A stretch of DNA of 24,097 nt from CAYYBZ01 sp964470285 [NCBI: uncultured Oligoflexia bacterium] (lineage in GTDB: Bacteria > Bdellovibrionota_G > CAYYBZ01). The notes beneath the pieces were generated by a model. The model saw nothing but the letters and a program-made list of their open reading frames with translations, did no database searches and was not told the origin of the DNA. This document shows positions 1 through 7,850 of this stretch, piece after piece; within the stretch, counting starts at the first letter, position 1; each line of letters begins with the position of its first letter. The translations under genes and the position numbers were made by a program. The stretch is from assembly GCA_964470285.1 (NCBI GenBank), contig CAYYBZ010000003.1, positions 1 to 24,097 on the forward strand. The letters run 5' to 3'.

Positions 1-941
1 TGTAGATTCTGAATCTCTTTTTCTATTTTCTCAATGTATTGAGAAGAATCACCCTGAGGTTTTATTTCTTCTTTTAGAAGACCGGCAAAAAGTTCGATTC
101 CACCGAGAGGATTTCTTACTTCATGAGCTATCCCGTGCATCATTGCTCTTAGACGGTTATCCCTTTCGATAATATTTTCTTTCATTTCATCTATTGCATG
201 GGCCAGAAATCCTATCTCGTCCGAGGAGTTGATTTTTATATCGGTTTTCATGTTCCCTTCACCGATATCTTTTGATGCTTTAACCAGAGTATTTATAGGA
301 GTTACAATTTTTCTTGATAAAACGAACCCAACCGAAACTGTGAGGAAAATTCCTATCAGAATAAATATGATTATGTTTGTTTTTAAAGTATCAAGTGATT
401 TGAAAAAATCCGCGCTTCCCTCTACTCCGACAAACCCTCCGATTTTACCGTTATGCCCGAGAATCGGCGCAAAACCGCTTTTGTAATAGAGCCCGTCTTC
501 ACCCCTGAAAAGTACGCTTGAAGAAGGTCTCCCGGATTTTGAAAGTTCGATTTCCTTTTTATGAATTGAATGCGTGTAATAACGCTGACCTATCACAGTG
601 TTTTCATCGGAGTCTGCAATGGCAAGATTATCCGCATCAAAAAGGTATATCTTTTTTACATTGGCCGAGTCTTTAAGTCTTTTAAGTTTTGTAACAATCC
701 CTCTATAAGTTCTTGAACCTTCGTTACCGGGAGAAAGAGTCTGAAATCCCCAGTTTTTGGCTTCAATGGAAACAAGGTTTGCAATTGTTATAAGTCGTGA
801 ACTCATTTCAGATTCCATATTGTTTTTTGCTGTAAAATAGAAAAACAAACCTGATGAAAGTATTAAAACTATAACAGGAATGAGAAATGAAAGAATTACG
901 GTATTTCTTAGTTTTTTATTGAATTTCGGTAACGGCTGCAT
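1..941 (-). CDS. Membrane sensor histidine kinase, 3' part missing at window edge
   Basis: The minus strand reads open for 313 codons to the window edge. The N-terminus has a membrane helix at about residues 13-38, then an extracytoplasmic sensor region of about 150 residues (Cache-like in size, not identified further). A second helix lies at about 189-210 and a HAMP linker follows. A HisKA H-box then reads HGIAHEVRNPLGG, with the predicted phospho-accepting His near residue 273. The ATP-binding domain lies outside the window. The ATG at 941 is the first possible start because an in-frame TGA lies two codons upstream. I see no Shine-Dalgarno sequence. The gene begins 9 bases after the yraN stop and is probably the last visible gene of the lipB-hisS-aspS-rnhB-yraN run. 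Its ligand is unknown, and its partner regulator is probably beyond the edge. Confidence 0.87.
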   Translation of the reverse strand, partial: MQPLPKFNKKLRNTVILSFLIPVIVLILSSGLFFYFTAKNNMESEMSSRLITIANLVSIEAKNWGFQTLSPGNEGSRTYRGIVTKLKRLKDSANVKKIYLFDADNLAIADSDENTVIGQRYYTHSIHKKEIELSKSGRPSSSVLFRGEDGLYYKSGFAPILGHNGKIGGFVGVEGSADFFKSLDTLKTNIIIFILIGIFLTVSVGFVLSRKIVTPINTLVKASKDIGEGNMKTDIKINSSDEIGFLAHAIDEMKENIIERDNRLRAMMHGIAHEVRNPLGGIELFAGLLKEEIKPQGDSSQYIEKIEKEIQNL

Positions 942-950
942 GCATCATAA

Positions 951-1319
951 TTATATTAAATTGAATGCATTTTCAATATGTTCGATCAAAGTTTTTTCAT
1001 TTTTTACAGTAATTCCGATTACATCCAATCTCAAATCAGTGTCAGGGGCATGAATTTCGGAGTAATAAACTGCTAACTGCCTAAGTTTGTTTTGTTTTTT
1101 TGATGTGACGGTGTCAATAGGATCTATTAAAGTGTCTTTTCTGGATCTGACCTCAATAAGCACAAGTGTATCTTCATCTTTGGCAATTATGTCAATTTCA
1201 CCCATAGGGCAGCGAAAATTTGTTTCAATGATTTTGTAGGATTTGCTTTTGAGAAATTGCAGGGCAATCTTTTCACCTTTTGAACCGAATTTGATTCTAT
1301 GCTTTCCTTTTAAGATCAT
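951..1319 (-). CDS. yraN: YraN family (UPF0102) putative endonuclease-like protein
   Basis: This 122-residue protein has the UPF0102/YraN layout: an N-terminal G..GE motif (GSKGEKIA), then GEIDIIAKDED, then a strand ending in IEVRSR. These are the pieces of a restriction-endonuclease-like fold (E, D-x-x, E-x-K/R). The usual E-V-K is E-V-R here, so catalytic activity is uncertain. The family often lies next to rnhB in bacterial genomes, as here. The start ATG at 1317-1319 directly abuts the rnhB stop, so translation is probably coupled. Length is normal for the family. The cellular role of YraN is not established; a link to DNA repair or recombination is only suggested by the fold and the neighbour. 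Confidence 0.88.
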   Translation of the reverse strand: MILKGKHRIKFGSKGEKIALQFLKSKSYKIIETNFRCPMGEIDIIAKDEDTLVLIEVRSRKDTLIDPIDTVTSKKQNKLRQLAVYYSEIHAPDTDLRLDVIGITVKNEKTLIEHIENAFNLI

Positions 1320-1979
1320 TTATTTAACGCCTCTGTACGTACATCTGTGAATAAGGGTGTGCCCGATTTTTTTTAAGGCTGCAAGATGCAGTTTTGTACC
1401 GTAACCCATATTACGGTTAAATCCGTATTCCGGATATAGGTTATGATAACTTTCCATCATTTTATCTCTTATTACTTTGGCTATTATAGATGCGGCCGAT
1501 ATGGTAAGGCAATAATCGTCCCCGTTTATGAGAGTTCTTTGGGGAATTTCGAACGGTATCTTGTCCCTGCCGTCAATCAGTACAAGCGAAGGTAGGGGGT
1601 CAAGGGCTTTTACAGCCTTTGCCATTGCTTTTAAAGAAGATTTAAGAATTGAAGTTTTGTCAATTTCGGTATTATCGACAATTCCGATACCGACAGACAA
1701 TGAACATTTTATAATTTGAGTGAAAAGTTCTTCTCTTTTTGGTTTTGTGAGTTTTTTTGAATCTTTTATCCCTTCCGGAATCAGTGATAGATCATCCGGC
1801 AGTGTAATTGCTGCTGCCAGAACAGGTCCGGCTAGAGCACCTCTTCCTACTTCATCAACACCGGAGATTATTTTGTATCCCATTTTTCTTGCAGAAGACT
1901 CAATAAAAAACGGTTTTCTTGCTTCGGTATTGAACAGTTCATTTAGAGAGCTTTTTTGATTAATGCTTTTTCTCATCAC
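1320..1979 (-). CDS. rnhB: Ribonuclease HII
   Basis: RNase HII cuts the RNA strand of RNA-DNA hybrids and removes single ribonucleotides misincorporated into DNA. The sequence shows the diagnostic GVDEVGRGALAGPV motif (catalytic Asp and Glu at about residues 42-43), IKDSKKLT, LIDGRDK with a further acidic residue, and a conserved SIIAKVIRD segment with the last one. About 38 residues precede the catalytic motif, somewhat longer than the minimal enzyme. Two starts are possible: GTG at 1979 or the ATG immediately after it at 1976. Both overlap the end of aspS by 17-20 bases, and I see no separate Shine-Dalgarno sequence, so coupled translation is likely. The fold class is certain; the exact start is not. 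Confidence 0.95.
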   Translation of the reverse strand: MMRKSINQKSSLNELFNTEARKPFFIESSARKMGYKIISGVDEVGRGALAGPVLAAAITLPDDLSLIPEGIKDSKKLTKPKREELFTQIIKCSLSVGIGIVDNTEIDKTSILKSSLKAMAKAVKALDPLPSLVLIDGRDKIPFEIPQRTLINGDDYCLTISAASIIAKVIRDKMMESYHNLYPEYGFNRNMGYGTKLHLAALKKIGHTLIHRCTYRGVK

Positions 1980-3756
1980 TTACTTTTATCGAAAGTTTAA
2001 GTTCATTTAATTGATTTTGAGATATTGCGCAGGGGGCATTTGTCATCAAACACTGCGCGCTTTGGGTTTTTGGGAAAGCTATTACGTCACGGATTGACTG
2101 AGCCTTACTCAAGAGCATACAAATTCTGTCGATTCCAAGGGCAATCCCTCCGTGTGGAGGGGCTCCGTATTCAAGGGCCTCTAGTAAAAAACCGAATTTT
2201 TCCTTGGCGTCCTTTTCGTTTATTTTCAGAATGCTGAAAATCTTCTTTTGCATTTCTGATGAATGTATTCTTATCGAGCCTCCCCCGATTTCATAACCGT
2301 TTAGGGCCAGGTCGTAAGCCAGGGCGCGAATATTCCGGGGGTCTTTTTCTAAGTTGTTTGTTTCTTCCGGATGGGGGGAAGTAAACGGATGATGTCTTGA
2401 TACAAGTCTTTTTTCTTCATCAGAGTATTCAAATAAAGGGAAATCCAATACCCAGCAGAACGAAAAAGTTTCTTTGTCGGCTAAATTCTCTTCTTTGGCA
2501 ATTTTTAATCTGATTTCTCCCAAGGCTTTTGAGGCGGTCTCATCGCTGTCCGAAACTATAAATATTAAATCATTGCTTTTAACATCGAATATTTTTCCCA
2601 AATCTTTGACTTCATCATCTTTCAGAAATTTGGATATAGAAGATGAAATTTTGCCGGAGTCTTCAAATTTTATCCAGACAAGACCCTTTGCACCGAAGGT
2701 TTTTGCATGCTCTTCAAATTCTGAAATATTTTTTCTTGAGAGCTTCGCTCCTCCTTGATATTTAATCCCCTTGATTTTTCCGCCATTTTTAATATTTTCA
2801 CTGAATATTTTAAATTCACAGTCCGAAAAAACGCCTGCCAAATCCTCAATAAACAAATCAAATCTGGTGTCGGGTTTATCGGTCCCGTATTTTGACATTG
2901 CCTCGCTGTAAGTGATTCTAGGAAAAGGTGTTTTAATTTCCTTGTTAAAAACACTTTTCATTATATGTTTAAACATTCCTTCCATTGTCTGAAAAATCAA
3001 ATCCTGTGTCGGAAAAGACATCTCTACATCCAGTTGAGTAAATTCAGGCTGTCTGTCATGCCTTAAGTCTTCATCCCTGAAGCATCTTACAATCTGATAG
3101 TATTTGTCGAAGCCGGATACCATTAACAGCTGTTTAAAAAGCTGCGGCGATTGGGGAAGAGCATAAAAACTGCCCGGCTCAACCCTCGAAGGAATTACGT
3201 AATCTCTGGCACCTTCGGGAGTGCTTTTGGTCAAAAAAGGAGTTTCAATATCAAGAAAACCGTGTTTGCTCATATATTCGCGAATGGCTGAGACAATATT
3301 GTTTCTTTCAATGATGATTTTCTGCATAGGAGATCTTCTTAAATCAAGATATCTGTATTTTAAACGCGTGGTTTCAAGTGCATTAATTTGATCTTCTACA
3401 GGAAACTGTGGTGTTGCGCTTCTGTTGAGTATGGTAATCGATTTGGCATTAACTTCGATGCCTCCGGTGGTAATATTTCTGTTTATCATTTCCGGGGGCC
3501 TTTTTTTAACATCACCTTTAACTGCGATGACATATTCGCTGCGCAAAGTTTTTGCCTGACCGTGCAGTTTACTGTCTGCATCGGGATCAAAAACAATCTG
3601 GGTTTTTCCGTATCTGTCCTTAAGGTCTATAAAAATCAAATTGCCAAGGTCCCTTCTTTTGGTAACCCAGCCTTTTAAAATGACGGTTTTACCGACAAAG
3701 GATTCATTTAATTCTCCGCATGTATGCGTTCTATAATTTTCTGTTAATTCATTCAT
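1960..3756 (-). CDS. aspS: Aspartyl-tRNA synthetase (bacterial type)
   Basis: AspRS charges tRNA-Asp with aspartate in the cytoplasm. The 598-residue length and domain order fit the bacterial class IIb enzyme. An N-terminal OB-fold anticodon-binding domain (about 1-110) precedes the class II core. Motif 2 appears as FRDEDLRHDRQPEFTQLDVE, a GAD insertion lies at about 290-420, and motif 3 reads GGIALGIDRICMLL near the C-terminus. The anticodon domain has RRDLGN, with Leu at the position where non-discriminating AspRS enzymes usually carry His (RRDHGG). This suggests a discriminating enzyme that charges only tRNA-Asp. A GGGGAG Shine-Dalgarno sequence lies inside the last codons of hisS, whose stop is 3 bases upstream of this ATG. 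The two synthetases are therefore cotranscribed and probably coupled. Confidence 0.97.
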   Translation of the reverse strand: MNELTENYRTHTCGELNESFVGKTVILKGWVTKRRDLGNLIFIDLKDRYGKTQIVFDPDADSKLHGQAKTLRSEYVIAVKGDVKKRPPEMINRNITTGGIEVNAKSITILNRSATPQFPVEDQINALETTRLKYRYLDLRRSPMQKIIIERNNIVSAIREYMSKHGFLDIETPFLTKSTPEGARDYVIPSRVEPGSFYALPQSPQLFKQLLMVSGFDKYYQIVRCFRDEDLRHDRQPEFTQLDVEMSFPTQDLIFQTMEGMFKHIMKSVFNKEIKTPFPRITYSEAMSKYGTDKPDTRFDLFIEDLAGVFSDCEFKIFSENIKNGGKIKGIKYQGGAKLSRKNISEFEEHAKTFGAKGLVWIKFEDSGKISSSISKFLKDDEVKDLGKIFDVKSNDLIFIVSDSDETASKALGEIRLKIAKEENLADKETFSFCWVLDFPLFEYSDEEKRLVSRHHPFTSPHPEETNNLEKDPRNIRALAYDLALNGYEIGGGSIRIHSSEMQKKIFSILKINEKDAKEKFGFLLEALEYGAPPHGGIALGIDRICMLLSKAQSIRDVIAFPKTQSAQCLMTNAPCAISQNQLNELKLSIKVSDEKKH

Positions 3757-3759
3757 TGC

Positions 3760-5037
3760 TTATATCTCCCCGGCAATGCTTTTAACGAGGCCTATCAGAT
3801 CTTTTCGTTTTGATTCAATCTGCTCTTTTGTGAGCATATTTCTTACGATATACCGGTCTTTTTTTATTTCATCTTCCCCGATAATTATTACAAAAGTTGC
3901 CTTCAGTTTGTCCGCTTTAGACAGCTGTGCCTTTAAACTTTTACCTGAATAATCGATATCTGTAATTATACCTTCATCTCTCAGGGCGCTGGCTATGTTA
4001 AAAGCGGCTTTTCTGGCACTTTCATTTAAATTGACAATGTATACATTTAAACCGGGTTTACGGTGATTGTATTTTTCCTTAAAAATCAGCAGTAATCTTT
4101 CCATTCCAAGAGCAAATCCGGATGCCGGAGTGCTTTGACCGCCCAACTCTTCCACCAAGCGGTTATATCTTCCCCCTCCGAGTATGGCATTTTGTGCTCC
4201 GAGCGAATCTGAAGTAAATTCAAAAACGGTCATCGTATAGTAATCAAGTCCCCTTACCATTGCCGGATTAACGGCAAAATCAATCTTTGCTTCTTTAAGA
4301 CCGTGTTTAACCGATTCAAAATTAGCTTCGGCATTTTTTGAAAAGTAATCTGATATCTTAGGGGCTTTTTTTAAAACTTCTCTGCAGGAAGCCACTTTAC
4401 AGTCCAAAACCCTTAATGGGTTTTTATCTTTTCTCTCAATGCAATTCTTGCATAGCGGTTTTTCTGTAGAATTAAGGAATTCCACGAGGGCTCCTCTGTA
4501 ATTTGATCTTGTTTCTTCGTCGCCCATAGAATTTATTTCAATGCGGAAGTCGTTTACGCCTAGTTCATTTAGAAATGTTGCACACATCAGTATCAATTCA
4601 ACGTCAAGCATCGGATCGTCTATTCCGAAAACTTCGGCACCAATCTGATGAAACTGTCTCTGTCTTCCCTTCTGAGGTTTTTCGTATCTGAACATCGGGC
4701 CGATATAATAAAGTTTTGTAAGATGATTCGGGAGAAAAACGCTGTTTTCTATACAGGCTCTTACTACCGAAGCGGTTCCTTCAGGTCTTAAAGAAATTGA
4801 TTCGTCGTTTCTGTCTTTGAATGTAAACATTTCCTTTTCGACGATATCGGTGGTGCTTCCAATGCTTCTGGCAAAAAGATCGGTCTTTTCGCAAAGCGGT
4901 ACGCGGATTTCTCTGTAATTAAATTTTTCAAATACGCTTCTTGCCCTGGATTCCATTTCCTGCCATAGTTTTGATTCTTCTGGGAGTATGTCTTTCATTC
5001 CCTTAATCGCATGAATCTTTAGGTTTTTGTTTTTCAT
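3760..5037 (-). CDS. hisS: Histidyl-tRNA synthetase
   Basis: HisRS charges tRNA-His. The 425 residues contain motif 2 (YYIGPMFRYEKPQKGRQRQF, about 110-129), the HisRS-specific RGLDYYTMTVFEF signature (about 262-274), GGGRYNRLVEELGG (287-300), and motif 3 ALGMERLLL (309-317). An anticodon-binding domain fills the C-terminal 95 residues. The Cys-rich insertion with CKNC and LDCKVASC (about 196-218) is seen in many bacterial HisRS. The start ATG at 5037 has an AGG five bases upstream, and the gene lies 23 bases after lipB. The order hisS-aspS is a common bacterial arrangement. Nothing looks unusual or broken. Confidence 0.97.
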   Translation of the reverse strand: MKNKNLKIHAIKGMKDILPEESKLWQEMESRARSVFEKFNYREIRVPLCEKTDLFARSIGSTTDIVEKEMFTFKDRNDESISLRPEGTASVVRACIENSVFLPNHLTKLYYIGPMFRYEKPQKGRQRQFHQIGAEVFGIDDPMLDVELILMCATFLNELGVNDFRIEINSMGDEETRSNYRGALVEFLNSTEKPLCKNCIERKDKNPLRVLDCKVASCREVLKKAPKISDYFSKNAEANFESVKHGLKEAKIDFAVNPAMVRGLDYYTMTVFEFTSDSLGAQNAILGGGRYNRLVEELGGQSTPASGFALGMERLLLIFKEKYNHRKPGLNVYIVNLNESARKAAFNIASALRDEGIITDIDYSGKSLKAQLSKADKLKATFVIIIGEDEIKKDRYIVRNMLTKEQIESKRKDLIGLVKSIAGEI

Positions 5038-5060
5038 ATTAACCTGCCCGGCAATTTCCT

Positions 5061-5738
5061 TTAATTATTTAAAATTTTAATTCTTGAACTTTTTAAATTA
5101 AAAACTTTATTGAATGATTCCATGTATTTGGTCGAAAGCTCTTCCATTGATCTTATATCAACACCTTCCTTTTCCATAGAAGTAATTTCCAGACTCTCAA
5201 AACCGCAGGGATTGATATATCCGAAATCTTTAAGGTCTGTAAAAACATTAAGAGCGAAACCGTGCATTGTAACCGATTTTTTTGCATGAATTCCCAAGGA
5301 ACCGATTTTTTTTGAAGAAATCCATGCTCCCGGATAACCTTCTTTTCTTTTAGCTTTTATACCGAACATTTTAAGCATTTCAATTACGGAAGTCTCCAGT
5401 TTTGCCACATATTCCTTAAGCTTAAGCTTATGTCTTTTTAAATTCATTATGGGATAAATGATGAGCTGACCTGGACCGTGATAAGTTACCATACCGCCCC
5501 GGTTTGTCTTTTCGATATCAAACCCCTTTTTTGACAGTTCACTTTCCGAACATAGAAGGTTAGAACCGGATTCTCTTAAACCTAAAGTAAATACTTTTTC
5601 GTGCTCCGTGAGTATTACGCAACCGGAATTATTATTTTTTATTGTCTCTTCGCGAATTTCGTTTTGAATTCTTAAGCATTCCTTAAATCGCGTTCTGCCG
5701 ATATAATCCCATGGCATGTTGTTTAAAGGGTCTTTCAT
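5061..5738 (-). CDS. lipB: Octanoyl-[acyl carrier protein]:protein octanoyltransferase
   Basis: LipB moves octanoyl from acyl carrier protein to lipoyl domains of enzymes such as pyruvate dehydrogenase and the glycine cleavage H protein; LipA then adds sulfur. The 225-residue protein has the active-site loop RGGMVTYHGPGQL (80-92). It also has the lysine motif KKIGSLG (Lys at 143/144) and NPCG with the nucleophilic Cys at 178, the Lys/Cys pair of the family. The ATG at 5738 follows a -10 box so closely that the mRNA may have no leader, and only a weak GGA precedes the start. lipA is not in the window. The gene appears to head the hisS-aspS-rnhB-yraN-kinase transcript. Confidence 0.95.
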   Translation of the reverse strand: MKDPLNNMPWDYIGRTRFKECLRIQNEIREETIKNNNSGCVILTEHEKVFTLGLRESGSNLLCSESELSKKGFDIEKTNRGGMVTYHGPGQLIIYPIMNLKRHKLKLKEYVAKLETSVIEMLKMFGIKAKRKEGYPGAWISSKKIGSLGIHAKKSVTMHGFALNVFTDLKDFGYINPCGFESLEITSMEKEGVDIRSMEELSTKYMESFNKVFNLKSSRIKILNN

Positions 5739-5745
5739 GATCCGG

Positions 5746-5774
5746 ATTATAGAGAAAGTATATGATTTTTTAAA
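5746..5774 (-). promoter_or_regulatory. Predicted sigma-70 promoter for lipB and downstream genes
   Basis: Read on the minus strand, a perfect TATAAT (5751-5746) lies 17 bases from TTTAAA (5774-5769, four of six matches to TTGACA). Transcription would start at about 5738-5739, on or next to the A of the lipB ATG. This implies a leaderless or near-leaderless lipB mRNA. The promoter is read from sequence only. Confidence 0.55.
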
Positions 5775-5790
5775 GGCTTTATTGGGTTTT

Positions 5791-7182
5791 TCAGGTCAAA
5801 AAGTCGCTTGCAATATAAACGGCATTTCTCGTTGTTTTTTTTGCCATATACATTGCTTTGTCGGCAAGATTAACTATATCGTCCTTGTTTGAGGCGTGTT
5901 CGGGAAAAGTCGCTATGCCGAATGAAGCGGTTATTCGTATTTTAAGGTTGGATTCCTTCATGAATTCATGTTTCTCTATGGCCTGCCTTAAGCGGTCACC
6001 CACAAGCTGGGCTCCGTCCGGAGCCGTGTTGATTAAAATAATTATATATTCATCGCCACCGTATCTTATAATTATATCTATATCCCTTACAAACTGTTTT
6101 ATAAGTTTCCCTACTTCAATTAGAATTCTTGACCCTACAAGATGGCCGTGAACGTCGTTGACCTGTTTGAAACGATCGACATCCATGAACAGAAAGGATA
6201 GGGGATAATTCTGCCTTTTAGCTCTCTTAATTTCCTTCTCGACAAAATAATCAAGATAACGAGTGTTATAAAGGCCGGTTAATTCGTCTATGAAAGCAAG
6301 TTCCTTTGCTTTTACAAATCTTGAGCAGTTTTCAAGAGTCGATGAGATATGAGCAGAAATTATCTTGGATGCTTTTAACGATTTCTGTGTAAAGGGTTTA
6401 GAGCGTTTTCTTTTTACAAGAATAATGGTTCCCTGCAGGTTTTTTCTAAGATATAGGGGAATAATTATTATGCTTGAAAAGCTCTGTGATATCTTTTTTA
6501 AATTCATTTTTAAAAAAGGACTCTTTACGAGCTTTACGGTCTTAAAGCGTCCCTTCCAGCCGCTGTAGAGTTTCGTAATAGTCTTGGCGAAAACATCGGT
6601 TTCACTTTTTTTTAGCCCTGAATGAAAGTTCAGCATGAAGGATTTTTTACGTCCCTGAAATGTAAGTGAGGCTGTCGCATCACACTTCATATAACCCGAT
6701 AATAAATTAACGGAGGTTTCCGTTAGCTGATCGGGTTCAAGGCAAAGGGATAACCTGTTAAGAACTCTCATAAGTTCATTGTTTGATTTAAGCTCGGTGT
6801 TTTCTTCAACAACCTTTCTTAGATTTATTATGCGGCTAACGGTAAGCTTAAGCTCTTCGGGGTTGACCGGTTTTAGAAGGTAATCCTGGATTCCGTGTTT
6901 CATGGCTTCAATGGCTGATTCCATTGTGCCGTGGGCAGTCATTATTACTGAATCAATAGTCGGGTATTTTCCCCTTACGGTTTTGGCCAATTCAATTCCG
7001 TTCATTCCGGGCATTACATAATCTGTAAGAAGAATGTCATAGTCAGATAGCCGTAAAAGTTCAAGAGCCTTTTCTCCGTTTTCTGCGGTTTTTACTTTAT
7101 ACCCGCCTTCTTTCAAGATATCCGAGTAAAGATTTCTTGAAAATTCATCATCGTCCACTAAAAGTATAAAATTAGAAGCCAA
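5791..7182 (-). CDS. Response regulator with GGDEF diguanylate cyclase domain
   Basis: This cytoplasmic two-component output protein is predicted to make cyclic di-GMP when phosphorylated. The receiver domain (about 1-120) has the acidic pocket DDD at 10-12, phospho-acceptor Asp54 in LLTDYVMPG, Thr82 and Lys104 (LLKP). A middle region (about 130-300) is GAF-like in size and may sense something or form dimers. The GGDEF domain reads RYGGDEY at 373-379, an accepted GGDEF variant. RDID at 366-369 is the RxxD inhibitory site, five residues upstream, so product feedback is likely. The start is TTG at 7182, supported by an excellent GAGGAGG Shine-Dalgarno six bases upstream. The gene lies 21 bases after the NTF2-like gene. 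The partner kinase is unknown; the kinase at the left edge is one candidate. Confidence 0.93.
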   Translation of the reverse strand: MASNFILLVDDDEFSRNLYSDILKEGGYKVKTAENGEKALELLRLSDYDILLTDYVMPGMNGIELAKTVRGKYPTIDSVIMTAHGTMESAIEAMKHGIQDYLLKPVNPEELKLTVSRIINLRKVVEENTELKSNNELMRVLNRLSLCLEPDQLTETSVNLLSGYMKCDATASLTFQGRKKSFMLNFHSGLKKSETDVFAKTITKLYSGWKGRFKTVKLVKSPFLKMNLKKISQSFSSIIIIPLYLRKNLQGTIILVKRKRSKPFTQKSLKASKIISAHISSTLENCSRFVKAKELAFIDELTGLYNTRYLDYFVEKEIKRAKRQNYPLSFLFMDVDRFKQVNDVHGHLVGSRILIEVGKLIKQFVRDIDIIIRYGGDEYIIILINTAPDGAQLVGDRLRQAIEKHEFMKESNLKIRITASFGIATFPEHASNKDDIVNLADKAMYMAKKTTRNAVYIASDFLT

Positions 7183-7188
7183 GTGAAA

Positions 7189-7195
7189 CCTCCTC
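7189..7195 (-). promoter_or_regulatory. Ribosome binding site fixing the TTG start of the GGDEF regulator
   Basis: The minus strand reads GAGGAGG, a near-perfect anti-16S match, six bases before the TTG at 7182. No ATG or GTG is better placed, so a TTG start with a strong site is the best reading. Confidence 0.8.
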
Positions 7196-7203
7196 GTAAG
7201 ATC

Positions 7204-7791
7204 TTAATCGGGTATCATCTTCCAGTTTGATCCCTCTCGTTGAAACCGTATTACGGTCTTGCTTATTTTTCCTTTGTATTTTCTTGTAACTGAAAGGTAC
7301 GCCGTATCACCGTCAAATAGAGGCTGAGTAAAAGTAAAATCGGTTTTTTTAGTCAGTTTCTTCATGTTTCGTATCTGCTTTTTTGAAAAATTCTTAAGTT
7401 CGCTCAGCTGATCGCTTCTGGAAACGCTTACGAAACAATCGGCCATATTTTCAAGATTTTCCTTAATTGCCGCTTTCTTCCATGACAGAAAAGTCTTAAT
7501 AGGGGATTCAAATTTCGGGTCGGGTTTTAAAAGGTCAGCTTCTCTGGCGCCGGAATTTTCTTTGAGCTGTTTTTCAGAAGATACGAACTCAATTTTTTCA
7601 ATTCTGGATTTTTCAATTACGTGTTTTTCTCCGCCTTCAAATCCGATTACAAATCTGTCTTCATAGAAACTTAATATTTTCCCTTTCAGGATAGTTTTGT
7701 CTTTTAGATAAATGGTTTCAGATCTCGCAGAAGAAAAGGCCATAATAAAAGCTAAAAAGAACAGATAAGATATCAGTATAGTTTTTTTCAT
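7204..7791 (-). CDS. Secreted protein of unknown function with NTF2-like C-terminal region
   Basis: I do not recognise this 195-residue protein. Residues 1-24 form a signal peptide (KK, a hydrophobic stretch, cleavage probably after SSARS or nearby). Residues 25-70 (YLKDKTILKGKILSFYEDRF and following) look like a small Sm/SH3-like beta barrel, a pattern common in secreted bacterial proteins. After a charged linker, residues about 95-195 have the alternating pattern of an NTF2/SnoaL-like fold: two helices with SWKKAAIKENLENMADCF, then strands ending in GSNWKMIPD. It lies upstream of the GGDEF regulator in the same orientation with a 21-base gap, so it probably shares its mRNA. A periplasmic or envelope role is inferred. 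No catalytic motif is visible. Confidence 0.8.
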   Translation of the reverse strand: MKKTILISYLFFLAFIMAFSSARSETIYLKDKTILKGKILSFYEDRFVIGFEGGEKHVIEKSRIEKIEFVSSEKQLKENSGAREADLLKPDPKFESPIKTFLSWKKAAIKENLENMADCFVSVSRSDQLSELKNFSKKQIRNMKKLTKKTDFTFTQPLFDGDTAYLSVTRKYKGKISKTVIRFQREGSNWKMIPD

Positions 7792-7820
7792 AATTAATTA
7801 AAGGTTTTACAGGTTTAAAT

Positions 7821-7831
7821 TATGGTATATT
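7821..7831 (+). promoter_or_regulatory. Possible extended -10 promoter for the TPR-like gene
   Basis: TGGTATATT (7823-7831) matches the extended -10 form TGnTATAAT. No -35 box lies at normal spacing. Transcription would start near 7837-7839, leaving a 12-14 base leader that contains the GGAG before the ATG at 7851. The site lies in the 59-base gap between this gene and the divergent NTF2-like gene. Confidence 0.35.
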
Positions 7832-7850
7832 GTTTTAGATGGAGAATTTT

